Shown: piece by piece, positions 23,665-33,455 of the stretch
Numbering within the stretch: the stretch's first letter is position 1
Layout of the letters: the number at the start of each line of letters is the position of its first letter
Assembly (NCBI GenBank): GCA_028285445.1
Contig: JANQPQ010000049.1
Location: forward strand, 1 to 64,000
Source: Cyclobacteriaceae bacterium
GTDB lineage: Bacteria; Bacteroidota; Bacteroidia; Cytophagales; Cyclobacteriaceae
Direction: 5' to 3'
DNA length: 64,000 bases
Notes under the pieces: model-generated
What the model was told of the DNA's origin: nothing
Database searches by the model: none
What the model saw: the letters and a program-made list of their open reading frames with translations, nothing else
Translations under genes and position numbers: made by a program

Positions 23665-26616
23665 ATGACTATCAGACTTCTAATTCTGGCTGTTTTTTGT
23701 GTGCAAATCGTCTGTGCCCAAAACCCTATTACCATCAGGCAACTCACTACCAATAACGGCCTTTCTCAAAATAGCGTTAACGACGCCCTTGAGGATAGGG
23801 ATGGCTACATTTGGTTAGCTACGCAAGACGGTCTTTGTCGATACAATGGCTACGATTTCAAAATCTTCAGGCTTAATCCCGAAGATTCCTTTTCAATTTC
23901 AGACAACTACATTATTGAAGTAGCAGCAGACAGCCGGGGACGAATATGGATGCCCACCAGAAAAGGTCTTAATGTTTATGACAAGGAAACGGACAGGTTT
24001 TCCAAGATTCTCTCACGATCGAGTTCCGGCAACTTTAGTGGCTACTTTTTCACTTTACGCTGGTCAGAAGGAGCAACCTATTTCCGGGACAATGCGGAAC
24101 CGACATCTTTATGGAAAGTTGATGATTCTGTAAACTTCAAAAATGCCCACTACTACATAGAAGATATTGGTGAGAAAATATGGACTGCCCCTAAGGCTTT
24201 TGACTTTGTTGTCGGAGGCCGAGGCAGTTTCATATTAAAAAACAGGGAAATGATCAATCTTAACTCCGGCAAGGTCAAGGGAATTGATATTGACATCGAG
24301 ATCAATCCCGAACTTAGAGCCCCTCTCCTATTGAGTCCAAACATATATTTGCTCCCGCATTACAAACACCTGGTAACACTTGACGTTGAGAAACAGGAAA
24401 TAACCAAACACCGCGAAAACATCCGTTGTTACGATTTTCAAAGATTGAATGACAGCACGGTACTAATAGCAACGAACACTGGGCTCTACCAAATTAAAAA
24501 CGACCTAACCGGTTTAGAAGAAATTAACATCAACGGTGTGGACCTTGATCAAACCATTGTTCATTCACTACTAAAAGACCGTTTCGGGCAGATTTGGATA
24601 GGAACAGCAAACAAGGGAGTTTTGATATGGAACCCCGATCAACGCGAATTTAGGTATCCCTCCCCGGAAGCTCTGACTGAAGATATTGTTTGGAAGGTTT
24701 CTACGAGGGGCCAAACGAAACTACTGGCTACCGATAATGGATTGGTAACCATCGATGGTGAAAATAGACCCGCGGTGGTCATCCCTAATCAGAAATTCAC
24801 CACAGCACACATAGATAGAAATGGTAACTACTGGGGTGGAACTAACCAGGGTTATATCTTTCGACATAACCCTGAAACTAACAATACTAAGAGCTTTGGT
24901 CCAATCTCTGAGCTTGACGTTACAACCATTCTTGAGCGCGGAGATTCATTGATTTTCGGCACTTACAGTGGTATGAAGGTTTTCAAGAATGGCGCCTTTG
25001 TTCCTTTGCAAATCGACGACTATGGTGCCACCTATGTGATGGCCATGTATATTGATAGCAAAGAAAATCTTTGGGTGGGCCACTCGAATGGATGTTCAGT
25101 TTTTGCCCCTAATGGGGAAAGAACCAATTTCGTCCCTGATGCCTACGAAGGCGCTATAAATTTCAATTTCATTTCAGGTTTCGCCGAAGACAAGGTGGGT
25201 AATTTTTGGGTTGCCTCCTACGGCAGGGGGTTAAGCAGGCTCAATGCCGATTCCACTTTTAGCGTTTTTGGAGAAAACTATGGCCTGACAAACGAAGTAA
25301 TTCACGGGATTGTCGCAGATGCAAACGGGTATTTTTGGATGACATCAAATGGAGGCATTTCCAGGTTTAATCCGGCAGACACCTCATTTGTGAATTTCAC
25401 TACCCACAACGGCTTAAAAAGTCATAATTTTCAGATAGCCTCAATGCACGCTTCTAACACTGGTGAGATCAATGTTGGATCCGTGGATGGTTTGTTAACT
25501 TTCGAGCCAACAAAGATCCAACCTCTATCACAAGAGCCAAAAATTGCCTGGGAACAGGTTCGAATAAACTATCAGAAACAAGGCGTAGATGGAGATGTAA
25601 ATAGGCTAAGCAGTCTTGTGCTTGACTATGAAGATCGAGTAGTTACCCTTGAATTTGCCGCCATTAAGCTCGATAACCCAATGGACGTTAAATACAGCCA
25701 TAAACTGGAAGGATTCGATGAGCAATGGGTGGAGCTCGACCCTACCAGCAGACAGGTAACTTACTCCTCGCTACCATACAATGAGTACGATCTCTTAATC
25801 AGGGCAGAAAGTGTAAACAATCACTTCGACTCAGTAACACGGCGACTGACAATAATTGTAAGGCCACCTTATTGGCTGAAATGGTGGTTTATTGCGCTGG
25901 AATTAGTTGTCTTTCTGGCCGTCGCATTTGGCTTGGTCTACCACCTTTCCCGCAGGAAACTGAAAGCCAAGGTTAGGGCATTAGAAACGAGAGAGAAAAT
26001 TCAAGCAGAAAGGGAACGAATTAGTCGTGATCTGCATGATAGCGTGGGAACCCATTTCGCATACATCGTTTCGAGGTTAGACTTCCTCAACCTGGGCTGG
26101 GACCGCGATAAGATTGATGATAAGCGTGGTTATCTTAGGAAGATTACAGAATTCGCGCGTTCCGGGATGCGCATGTTGCGAGAAACAATATGGGCCTTAA
26201 GTGAAGAGGATGTAGATTCAGCAAGTTTGAAGGCGAAAATTGACGACTATCTTAAGCTCTGCTTTAGTGATATTGACGCAGATTACAGTTTCCAATTCTC
26301 AAGTACCGAAACTCGTATCAATGCATCCCTGGCGCTTAATACATTCAGGATAATACAAGAAGCTGTGAGCAACAGCCTCAAGCATTCTGATGCCACTGGA
26401 GTTGCGGTAGATTTTTGTCTGGAGAATAGCAATCTTGACTTAACGATCAGGGACGATGGCAATGGCTTTAACGTGGCGAATAGTAAAAACCTTGAAGGAC
26501 ATTACGGGCTGTCTAACCTAGAAAAGCGTGCTGCTGAAATGGATGCCTCACTACAAATATCAAGCTCAGAACAGGGGACGGAAGTCTTAGTAGTATCTAG
26601 AAAAAATACTCCATAA
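23665..26616 (+). CDS. Propeller-type sensor histidine kinase
   Basis: This is a 983-residue sensor. A signal peptide (1-18) precedes two-component-regulator propeller repeats that fill residues about 25-630 (for example DALEDRDGYIWLATQDGLCR). A Y_Y_Y domain follows (about 660-730), then a membrane helix near 745-763. The kinase part has a HisKA_3 dimerisation region with the phospho-acceptor in RDLHDSVGTH and an ATPase domain with EAVSNSLKHS and DDGNGFNV. Such proteins sense ligands in the periplasm, often glycans. The response regulator gene follows, so they form a pair. It is divergent from the SIR2/TIR gene with a 253-base gap. Confidence 0.95.
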   Translation: MTIRLLILAVFCVQIVCAQNPITIRQLTTNNGLSQNSVNDALEDRDGYIWLATQDGLCRYNGYDFKIFRLNPEDSFSISDNYIIEVAADSRGRIWMPTRKGLNVYDKETDRFSKILSRSSSGNFSGYFFTLRWSEGATYFRDNAEPTSLWKVDDSVNFKNAHYYIEDIGEKIWTAPKAFDFVVGGRGSFILKNREMINLNSGKVKGIDIDIEINPELRAPLLLSPNIYLLPHYKHLVTLDVEKQEITKHRENIRCYDFQRLNDSTVLIATNTGLYQIKNDLTGLEEININGVDLDQTIVHSLLKDRFGQIWIGTANKGVLIWNPDQREFRYPSPEALTEDIVWKVSTRGQTKLLATDNGLVTIDGENRPAVVIPNQKFTTAHIDRNGNYWGGTNQGYIFRHNPETNNTKSFGPISELDVTTILERGDSLIFGTYSGMKVFKNGAFVPLQIDDYGATYVMAMYIDSKENLWVGHSNGCSVFAPNGERTNFVPDAYEGAINFNFISGFAEDKVGNFWVASYGRGLSRLNADSTFSVFGENYGLTNEVIHGIVADANGYFWMTSNGGISRFNPADTSFVNFTTHNGLKSHNFQIASMHASNTGEINVGSVDGLLTFEPTKIQPLSQEPKIAWEQVRINYQKQGVDGDVNRLSSLVLDYEDRVVTLEFAAIKLDNPMDVKYSHKLEGFDEQWVELDPTSRQVTYSSLPYNEYDLLIRAESVNNHFDSVTRRLTIIVRPPYWLKWWFIALELVVFLAVAFGLVYHLSRRKLKAKVRALETREKIQAERERISRDLHDSVGTHFAYIVSRLDFLNLGWDRDKIDDKRGYLRKITEFARSGMRMLRETIWALSEEDVDSASLKAKIDDYLKLCFSDIDADYSFQFSSTETRINASLALNTFRIIQEAVSNSLKHSDATGVAVDFCLENSNLDLTIRDDGNGFNVANSKNLEGHYGLSNLEKRAAEMDASLQISSSEQGTEVLVVSRKNTP

Positions 26617-26660
26617 GTATTATTGTTTCTCCATTGCAATCTTTACTAATTGCATTTAGG

Positions 26661-27314
26661 ATGGAGCAAATACGCTTAGCAATTGTTGACGATAATCCGC
26701 AGTTATCCAACCAGTTGGTTAACAGCTTTTCGCTTTTCGATCATGTTAAGATCGTGTTGATTGCTAAAAATGGCCTAGATCTACTGGAGCAGCTCGGAAC
26801 AATGCTTCCGGATATTATCCTAATGGATGTTCAGATGCCTGATATGGACGGCATTGAAGCAACAGCAGCCGTAAAGCAGCACTATCCTGATATTAAGATC
26901 CTCATGCTCTCAGTTTTTGATGAAGATGAGAAAGTTTTCCGGTCGATTTTGGCCGGTGCCTCTGGATACATATTGAAGGAGGAACCGCCGATTAAGATTT
27001 TGGAAGCCATTGAAAACGTTCTTGAGGGTGGTGGGTCAATGTCAACGATAATTGCCGGTAAGGTTCTCAACTTAATCAGATTTCAGAACGACAATAACTT
27101 ACCACAGAAACCTCCCTCTGATTTCGGTTTGTCTAAACGTGAAATTGAGATCCTGGAACACCTGGCTGATGGTGAAGATTATCTCAAAATCTCAGAGGCG
27201 CTGTTTATTAGTCCGAACACCGTTAAGAAGCACATCTCCAATCTCTATGACAAGCTGCACGTGCACTCACGTGCAGAAGCAATACGAATTGCCGTAGAGA
27301 ACCGGTGGGTTTAA
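26661..27314 (+). CDS. NarL/LuxR-type response regulator
   Basis: This protein has 217 residues from ATG 26,661 (MEQIRLAIVDDNP); an upstream in-frame start would add nine residues and is less likely. The receiver domain has the acidic pair in VDDN, the phospho-acceptor Asp in ILMDVQMPDMDG and the conserved Lys in YILKEE. The C-terminal HTH (GLSKREIEILEHLADG, ISPNTVKKHISNLYDKL) is of LuxR type. It pairs with the kinase 44 bases upstream. Confidence 0.95.
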   Translation: MEQIRLAIVDDNPQLSNQLVNSFSLFDHVKIVLIAKNGLDLLEQLGTMLPDIILMDVQMPDMDGIEATAAVKQHYPDIKILMLSVFDEDEKVFRSILAGASGYILKEEPPIKILEAIENVLEGGGSMSTIIAGKVLNLIRFQNDNNLPQKPPSDFGLSKREIEILEHLADGEDYLKISEALFISPNTVKKHISNLYDKLHVHSRAEAIRIAVENRWV

Positions 27315-27315
27315 G

Positions 27316-27335
27316 AATAACCCATTTGGGTTATT
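27316..27335 (+). terminator. Palindrome directly after the response regulator stop
   Basis: AATAACCCA and TGGGTTATT form a nine-base-pair stem with a two-base loop, one base after the stop codon. There is no T-run beyond TTATT, so it is only a possible terminator or RNA-stabilising hairpin. Confidence 0.4.
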
Positions 27336-27363
27336 TCGCTGATAATCAGTGGCTAATAGTTTT

Positions 27364-28335
27364 ATGTCAAAAAACTTAGCCATGAGAATTGTTCTAATTT
27401 TACTTTCATTGTGTCTCGCATTTCCTGCCCTGAGCCAAAGCCTAACCGAGAAAGAGATTAAAGTTGTGGGGTATGGAGAGAAGAAGTTCAAGAAGGCCCC
27501 TAAAAAGGTATTTATTGTAGGTTTCGACCTTTATTTTCAAATGACCGCTTCAGCCGAGGCCCAAGCCAAATCCAACGCTAATTTCAAGAAAGGCTCAGCA
27601 AGCTCCAGTATGACAATCGCTATCAAAGGCGTAGATGTTCCTGAGCTAACACAAATCACCAATAATGTGTATGCTGATTTTGTTTCTAAGCTGGAAGGTC
27701 AGGGTTACGAGGTTATGGCAGCTGAGGATGCTGCACAAACCAAGTTTTACGAAGACCACGATTTGCTTAAAGGCAATATGAACAGTGCGCAACTACCAGG
27801 ATTTATAAAAGCTACCCCCGAGGGCTATGGTTATTTCGTCAAGAAAATTACCAAGAAGGGAAAGGAAAAAACCGGGCTCCTTCCTATAAACGCTAAGCTT
27901 TCAAAGCAATTGGAAGATGCCGTGCTTATGTATGTAAGCTTCAACTTCAGAGCTTTCAAAGTAAAGGCCAGTCAAAGTAGTGTACTTTCAATTGCCAGCG
28001 TAAAGGGTGGCATCGATTTTAAGATGGAAGGCGGTACCATGCATATCGGTTATGGCAACCCAGCAGGCCTGGCCTTTAACGCCTCAATGTCTTCGCTCCT
28101 AAAAAAGCCCATTCCCATTGAGGGTATCTTCCTTAATGAAGACGAGAAATTTAAGCAGGTAGCAATGGGCAGCTACTCTCCGGCCTATGCTGGCTACGTA
28201 TTGCAGCATAGTCAATCAAAGCAAATTACGCATCAAGCTGAATGCGATACGGAAAAATATATGGCCACTACTACCAACCTCATGAAACAATACAGTGGAG
28301 TAGTGTTAGACCAATTTTTCACTTACACTAATTAA
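27364..28335 (+). CDS. Secreted protein of unknown function
   Basis: From ATG 27,364 the protein has 323 residues; ATG 27,382 is also possible. A signal peptide (IVLILLSLCLAFPALSQ) is clear. The mature protein has a lysine-rich start (GEKKFKKAPKKVFIVGFDLY) and an even alpha/beta pattern without a motif I recognise. The gene is followed by a good terminator, so it is probably a single transcription unit. It is unlikely to be part of the two-component operon because a palindrome and 49 bases separate them. Confidence 0.7.
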   Translation: MSKNLAMRIVLILLSLCLAFPALSQSLTEKEIKVVGYGEKKFKKAPKKVFIVGFDLYFQMTASAEAQAKSNANFKKGSASSSMTIAIKGVDVPELTQITNNVYADFVSKLEGQGYEVMAAEDAAQTKFYEDHDLLKGNMNSAQLPGFIKATPEGYGYFVKKITKKGKEKTGLLPINAKLSKQLEDAVLMYVSFNFRAFKVKASQSSVLSIASVKGGIDFKMEGGTMHIGYGNPAGLAFNASMSSLLKKPIPIEGIFLNEDEKFKQVAMGSYSPAYAGYVLQHSQSKQITHQAECDTEKYMATTTNLMKQYSGVVLDQFFTYTN

Positions 28336-28392
28336 TCAAATTGCAACGCCCTGCGTGATTGAGGTTCATGCCAGGCACTATTTCTATTAAGC

Positions 28393-28434
28393 AGGGGGGT
28401 CTGTGGTTGCAGGCTCCCCTATTTTTTTATTTTT
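28393..28434 (+). terminator. Rho-independent terminator after the secreted protein gene
   Basis: AGGGG and CCCCT enclose an inner CTG/CAG pairing, and the hairpin (28,393-28,420) is followed by a long T-rich run (ATTTTTTTATTTTT). The stretch from here to 28,611 holds no gene and an imperfect promoter element (TTACTTTG near 28,550). Confidence 0.75.
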
Positions 28435-28611
28435 AACGCCCGATCACCCATCTACCACCCAACGCTATTTTAGTCCGTCAAAAGAACGCTAGTACTTAGT
28501 CGCAACCTTACGGGCTGTAATTATGTTAAAATTCCTTAAAATCGGGGCCTTACTTTGAGCCTTAACTTAAGGCTTAGTAGCTTTACAGGATATTGAGTGT
28601 GAATTTTAGGA

Positions 28612-29580
28612 ATGACGTGGTTTAGATCTTTCGGTGTAATGGAGCTAGTATTGGTAGGCATATTTTTGCTTGCCTATGCAGGTTATCTATTCAGAATTAT
28701 TTACCTGGCCCGAAGGTTACAAACCAGTTATCGTGGGGTTCTCAATAAGGTTTTCATCCGTACTATCTATTTCGTGCTGCTGATAATCGCGTTATTGGGG
28801 CCATCTTTTGGGGCAGCAACTAAAGAGATTCAATCTGTTGGCAAAGACATATTTGTTGCGGTAGATTTATCTCAATCAATGAATGCCAACGATGTACAAC
28901 CTACTCGGTTGGAAAAAGTAAAATTTGAGTTAAAGAACCTGGCTACTGCTTTTAATAGTGACCGGATAGGCATATTGATTTTTTCCTCGGAGGCCTTCGT
29001 GCAATGTCCGCTCACCTACGACCAAAACGCACTTAACTTATTTATTGAAACACTAAATACCAAGCTGGTTCCCAGAACTGGTACAGACTTTGGCCCACCT
29101 CTAGAAATGGCGCTGAGCAAGCTAAGCGATGATAACTCAGCCTTAAGCCAGCAGAAGTCAAAGATTATTGTGTTGATTAGCGATGGCGAAGATTTTGGTG
29201 ATCAAACAGACGAAATCGCGGAAGAGATAGAAGATGCAGGCATTAAGCTTTTCACTTTGGGAGTAGGTACTGAAAGAGGAAGTAAAATCAGAACCAGCAG
29301 TGGTTTCAAGAGAGATCGTAATGGCAATGATGTTATCTCCAAGCTTAATGATACATCTTTAAAGCAATTGGCGGTGAAAACCGGAGGTAAGTATTTTGAA
29401 ATAAACGAAACCGACAACGACGTTTCGCGGTTAATTAATACAATTAACAAGATTGAAGGGGAATTACGTGACGCCCGGGAGATTGATGTGTCCGCAAATC
29501 GCTACTTTTATTTCCTCCTCGCTGCCCTAATTTTGTTAGTTATTGATGCACTTACTAGCTTTAAGACGGTAAGAATATGA
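28612..29580 (+). CDS. batB: BatB-like von Willebrand factor A protein
   Basis: This is a 322-residue protein. There are two N-terminal membrane segments (about 9-28 and 47-65), then a vWA domain with the metal site motif DLSQSM, then a C-terminal helix (FYFLLAALILLVIDALTSF). This is the shape of BatB of the Bacteroidota Bat operon, linked to stress tolerance and envelope complexes. The stop overlaps the start of the BatC gene (ATGA). The usual upstream members (MoxR, DUF58, BatA) are not here, so this is a partial Bat cluster. Confidence 0.85.
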   Translation: MTWFRSFGVMELVLVGIFLLAYAGYLFRIIYLARRLQTSYRGVLNKVFIRTIYFVLLIIALLGPSFGAATKEIQSVGKDIFVAVDLSQSMNANDVQPTRLEKVKFELKNLATAFNSDRIGILIFSSEAFVQCPLTYDQNALNLFIETLNTKLVPRTGTDFGPPLEMALSKLSDDNSALSQQKSKIIVLISDGEDFGDQTDEIAEEIEDAGIKLFTLGVGTERGSKIRTSSGFKRDRNGNDVISKLNDTSLKQLAVKTGGKYFEINETDNDVSRLINTINKIEGELRDAREIDVSANRYFYFLLAALILLVIDALTSFKTVRI

Positions 29581-30425
29581 AATACCTGCTGGCAGCAATA
29601 TTGACCTTTTCTACAATTGGTAACGAACTAACAAGAGTTGCCAAAGCAAACGCACTAAAGAGAGAGGCTGAACAGGCCTACAACGATGGAGATTTCTCAA
29701 CTGCTATTGAGAAGTACAAATTCCTTGTTGATTCATTTGATGTTAAGGACGACAAACTAATACTTAACCTCTCTAATGCCTACTATCAAACGAAAGATAC
29801 TACTTCCGCGAATTCACTATACCAGGAGCTGACATCAAGTGATAATCGTGAACTGAAGTCCGTAGCCCACCAGCAAATGGGGATCATAGAAGGAAGTAAG
29901 AAGGAGTATGAGAAAGCCTTGCAGAGCTTTAAGCAATCACTGAAAGCCAATCCTTACAACGAAGAAGCCAGATACAATTACGAGTTACTGAAAAAGCTAA
30001 TAGAAGAACAGGAGCAACAGGAAGAGCAACAAAATAACCAAGAGCAACAAGATCAGGAGAATCAAGAGCAGCAACAAGACGGGGAGAATCAGAACGAACA
30101 GCAACAGCAAGATCAGGAGCAAAAGACCCAAGATGAGGAGGGAGAACAGCAGGAGCAAGAAGAGGGCGAGAGTGATGAGGAAAAGGAAGGAGAACAAAAG
30201 GAAGAACAGCAGGAAGAGGGTAAAGAGCAAGAGGGTGAGCCCGAAAATGACGAAAATAAGGAACAGGAAATCCCATCCACTTCAGATCGCCTCAAAGAAA
30301 TGAATATCAGCGAGGAAAAAGCCCGTATGATATTGGAAGCCATGAAGAATAATGAGATCCAGTATTGGCAGGACAAAAAGCGCAAAGCCCAGAAGCGCAA
30401 GCAACCCAATAAACCAGATTGGTAG
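29577..30425 (+). CDS. batC: BatC-like TPR protein with a Gln/Glu-rich region
   Basis: This is a 282-residue protein. TPR units occupy about residues 28-145 (AEQAYNDGDFSTAIEKYKF, YEKALQSFKQSLKANPYNEE). Residues about 141-225 are almost entirely Gln, Glu, Asn, Asp, Gly and Lys, encoded by a purine-dominated run from about 30,000 to 30,260. The C-terminal 50 residues are again ordered (SDRLKEMNISEEKARMILEA). Overlap with batB and TPR content identify BatC. The low-complexity linker is a known feature of this family but is very long here. Confidence 0.85.
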   Translation: MKYLLAAILTFSTIGNELTRVAKANALKREAEQAYNDGDFSTAIEKYKFLVDSFDVKDDKLILNLSNAYYQTKDTTSANSLYQELTSSDNRELKSVAHQQMGIIEGSKKEYEKALQSFKQSLKANPYNEEARYNYELLKKLIEEQEQQEEQQNNQEQQDQENQEQQQDGENQNEQQQQDQEQKTQDEEGEQQEQEEGESDEEKEGEQKEEQQEEGKEQEGEPENDENKEQEIPSTSDRLKEMNISEEKARMILEAMKNNEIQYWQDKKRKAQKRKQPNKPDW

Positions 30426-30553
30426 AGTACTCGCCCAGATTCCTATAAACATCTTATTACGAGAACTAAAGTCCACTTTTGTGGGTTATGCCCATAAGCA
30501 CTCGACTTTGAGGCTATCTCTGTTTTGGTCAATTCATTGTCATCAATTTAGGT

Positions 30554-30561
30554 TAATTTTG
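30554..30561 (+). promoter_or_regulatory. Candidate -7 element before the thiolase gene
   Basis: TAATTTTG matches the Bacteroidota TAnnTTTG -7 consensus 39 bases before the ATG at 30,600. No well-spaced -33 TTTG is seen, so support is moderate. The rest of 30,426-30,599 shows nothing else. Confidence 0.35.
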
Positions 30562-30599
30562 TGCCCGGAAGCTTTAGTAAGAATAAGTATTAGATAAGA

Positions 30600-31778
30600 A
30601 TGAAAGAAGCATATATAGTATCAGCAGTAAGAACACCAATAGGAAGTTTTGGCGGTAGCCTTGCCAGTATTTCGGCAACAGCTCTGGGATCAACGGCAAT
30701 AAAGGGAGCCCTTGATCAGGCCGGAGTAAATGCAGAAGAGGTAAGTGAAGTACTTTTCGGGAATGTAATTTCAGCCAATCTTGGTCAAGCACCCGCCAGG
30801 CAAGCAGCTATTGGCGCTGGTATCGGGCACAATGTGCCTTGTACAACTATTAATAAAGTTTGTGCTTCCGGCATGAAAGCCGTAACGCTTGGGGCTCAAT
30901 CAATCATGCTGGGCATCAGCGATGTGGTAGTTGCGGGAGGAATGGAAAGCATGTCTAATGTGCCCTTCTATATACCCAAGGCGAGGTTTGGCTACAAATA
31001 CGGTCATGGTGAGCTTATTGATGGACTGATGAAAGACGGCTTGTGGGAGGTCTATAACGGTTTTCCCATGGGCAATTGCGCCGATAACACTGCTAGGGAA
31101 ATGAACATAACCCGGGAAATGCAGGATGAATATGCTATCAATTCTTACAAAAGAACGGCGGCCGCCACTGATGCTGGTTTTTTCCAAACTGAGATTGTAC
31201 CAGTTGAAGTTCCGCAACGTAAAGGAGATCCCATCGCTGTTTCCACTGACGAAGAATATACCAATGTCAATTTTGAAAAAATTCCCAACCTTCGGCCTGT
31301 ATTTGATAGGGAGGGTACTGTAACCGCGGCCAATGCATCTACCATTAATGATGGCGCTTCAGCATTGGTTTTGATGAGTAAGGAAAAGGCAGATGAGTTA
31401 GGTGTAAAACCGATCGCAAAAATTCGCGGATTTGCAGATGCAGAGCAAGATCCCCTTTGGTTTACAACCTCCCCTAGCCTGGCCATTCCGAAAGCGATGA
31501 AACACGCCGGTGTAGAAAAATCGGACGTTGACTTCTATGAAATAAACGAGGCATTTTCTGCTGTGGCCATTGCCAACAATATGAAACTTGAGTTGGATCC
31601 TGAGCAGGTTAACGTATTTGGTGGAGCAGTCTCGCTAGGACACCCACTAGGAGCATCAGGTGCTAGAATTGTTACCACTTTGAATTCTGTTCTTGCGGAA
31701 AAAGATGGAGGCATAGGTGTGGCTGGTATCTGCAATGGCGGAGGAGGAGCAACTGCAATTGTGATAGAAAAGGTATAA
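30600..31778 (+). CDS. Acetyl-CoA C-acetyltransferase (thiolase)
   Basis: This is a 392-residue thiolase that condenses or cleaves acetyl-CoA/acetoacetyl-CoA, in fatty-acid breakdown or ketone-type metabolism. The nucleophilic Cys88 is in INKVCASGMKAV; the conserved EINEAFSAV, the GHPLGASGAR histidine and the second Cys in ICNGGGGATA are present. The length is the family standard. It is probably monocistronic. Confidence 0.95.
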   Translation: MKEAYIVSAVRTPIGSFGGSLASISATALGSTAIKGALDQAGVNAEEVSEVLFGNVISANLGQAPARQAAIGAGIGHNVPCTTINKVCASGMKAVTLGAQSIMLGISDVVVAGGMESMSNVPFYIPKARFGYKYGHGELIDGLMKDGLWEVYNGFPMGNCADNTAREMNITREMQDEYAINSYKRTAAATDAGFFQTEIVPVEVPQRKGDPIAVSTDEEYTNVNFEKIPNLRPVFDREGTVTAANASTINDGASALVLMSKEKADELGVKPIAKIRGFADAEQDPLWFTTSPSLAIPKAMKHAGVEKSDVDFYEINEAFSAVAIANNMKLELDPEQVNVFGGAVSLGHPLGASGARIVTTLNSVLAEKDGGIGVAGICNGGGGATAIVIEKV

Positions 31779-31850
31779 TATCCGTGGAAAGCCGACGTTA
31801 GGCTCTGGAAATTGTTTTATTCCTTCTAAGCTTTTTCATAAATTGCTACT

Positions 31851-33380
31851 ATGAAAATCTACCTCGGTATATTCTTAAGCATTATTCTTTATCACGGTTC
31901 TTCGGCCCAAAAAGTGGTTAAGACCTACTACAATTTCGGGGAGAAATCGATTAAGGAAGCATATGCCGTGCTAAACAGTAACCCGCAGGTGCGCGATGGC
32001 AAATACACCAAGTATCACCCGGAAGGAGAAGTTGCCCAGGAAGGGGAATACAGCAACGGACTGAAGTCAGGAACCTGGGTATATTACCACGACGGCGGCA
32101 AAGTGCAGGCTCAAGGAAATTATGAAGCCGATAAACTCAGCGGCAAATGGAATTACTTTGATCGCGATGGCAACCTGATCTCGCAGGGCATGTATGTTGA
32201 TGGCCTTAAAGAGGGCGATTGGAAGGCATACTACTGGGGCGGGCAATTGGAAGGCGAAGGTGTTTTTGAAAAAGGTAGTGGTCAATTCAAGGAGTACTAT
32301 CCTAATGGAGACCTAAAGAGAATTACTTCTTATGCCAGCGGATACAAGGAGGGCAAAGTAACCGTATATAACGAATTGGGTAATGTAATTCAACGGGCAA
32401 CCTTCCGAGCCGATACCCTGGCAGATACGTTAAAAGTTTATTATCCAGACGGGGAGATAAAGAAGGTAAGCTATTTTAGAAATGGTAAACCTGAGGGACT
32501 GGTAGTTGAGTATTTCGATAATGGGCGAGTAAAAGAGAAGGTAAACTACGCCAACAGCAAAACGGATGGTGTAAGCAAGTCTTTCTACAAAAGCGGGCAA
32601 TTAAAAGTAGAGGCCGAATATCATGCTGGAGTGCTCAATGGCTACTTCCGCAGCTATTATGAAAATGGCCAATTAGAAACTACATCGCAGAACATAAAAG
32701 GCTCAAAAAGTGGCGCTTTCAAAACCTACTACCCCGATGGCAAAATTAAGTTTGAAGGGAGTTATCAAAATGGCAATCTGCATGGGCCAAATCATGGCTA
32801 CTTCAATAATGGTAAAGATATGCATCTCTTTAATTACGAGAATGGGCATAAAGTAGGTGAAAACAAGATTTTCTTCGAAAGCGGCAAATTAAGAGAAGTC
32901 GGTCGCTATAGTAATCGAGAACGAGACAGGACCATCACCACTTACTTCGAAAATGGGAAAAAGCAGTCTGAGAAGGAGTTCATTGACAACAAGGAAACAG
33001 GCATTTGGAATAGTTATGCAGAAAATGGCATTCTCATAGAAAGGACTCCCTACACTAAGGGAAGAATCCATGGTTTGCAAGAGACCTTTTCAAATCAAAG
33101 TATCAAGCTATCAGAAACACCTTACGAAAATGGAAGTAGAAAAGGTATAGAAAAGCACTTCCACCCAGATGGCAGTATTAGCAGCGAGCAAGAATATTTG
33201 AAGAACAAAAAGCATGGCTTCTTCAAACGGTACGAAGAAGGCGGGATTCTTGTAGAAGAAGGCAACTATACTGCTAACCGTAAAACTGGTGTTTGGAAGA
33301 CTTACAACGCTAGTGGTGAGGTGATAGAAAGCGGCCTTTACCAGAACGGCAAATTCATCAAAACAGACTCTAATCGTTAG
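31851..33380 (+). CDS. Secreted MORN-repeat (YwqK-like) protein
   Basis: This is a 509-residue protein with a signal peptide (1-19, IFLSIILYHGSSAQ). It is followed almost entirely by units of about 23 residues with the pattern Y-x-NG-x-(L/K)-x-G-x-W/F, for example EGEYSNGLKSGTWVYYHDGG and YYPDGKIKFEGSYQNGNLHG. About 20 units are present. These are MORN-type repeats of the YwqK group. The role is unknown; in Bacteroidota such exported proteins are common and may be structural. Confidence 0.85.
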   Translation: MKIYLGIFLSIILYHGSSAQKVVKTYYNFGEKSIKEAYAVLNSNPQVRDGKYTKYHPEGEVAQEGEYSNGLKSGTWVYYHDGGKVQAQGNYEADKLSGKWNYFDRDGNLISQGMYVDGLKEGDWKAYYWGGQLEGEGVFEKGSGQFKEYYPNGDLKRITSYASGYKEGKVTVYNELGNVIQRATFRADTLADTLKVYYPDGEIKKVSYFRNGKPEGLVVEYFDNGRVKEKVNYANSKTDGVSKSFYKSGQLKVEAEYHAGVLNGYFRSYYENGQLETTSQNIKGSKSGAFKTYYPDGKIKFEGSYQNGNLHGPNHGYFNNGKDMHLFNYENGHKVGENKIFFESGKLREVGRYSNRERDRTITTYFENGKKQSEKEFIDNKETGIWNSYAENGILIERTPYTKGRIHGLQETFSNQSIKLSETPYENGSRKGIEKHFHPDGSISSEQEYLKNKKHGFFKRYEEGGILVEEGNYTANRKTGVWKTYNASGEVIESGLYQNGKFIKTDSNR

Positions 33381-33455
33381 AAGACTCTTCTTCCAAGCCA
33401 ATTAGCTGGAATTCATTTTTTTTCTTTGGGCCCTTATCTAAATTTGCAGCACCCC

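Noticed and set aside
29929-30409. Long leftward reading frames opposite batC
   Set aside because: They are leucine- or serine-rich mirrors of the purine-rich Gln/Glu tract and have no coding character.
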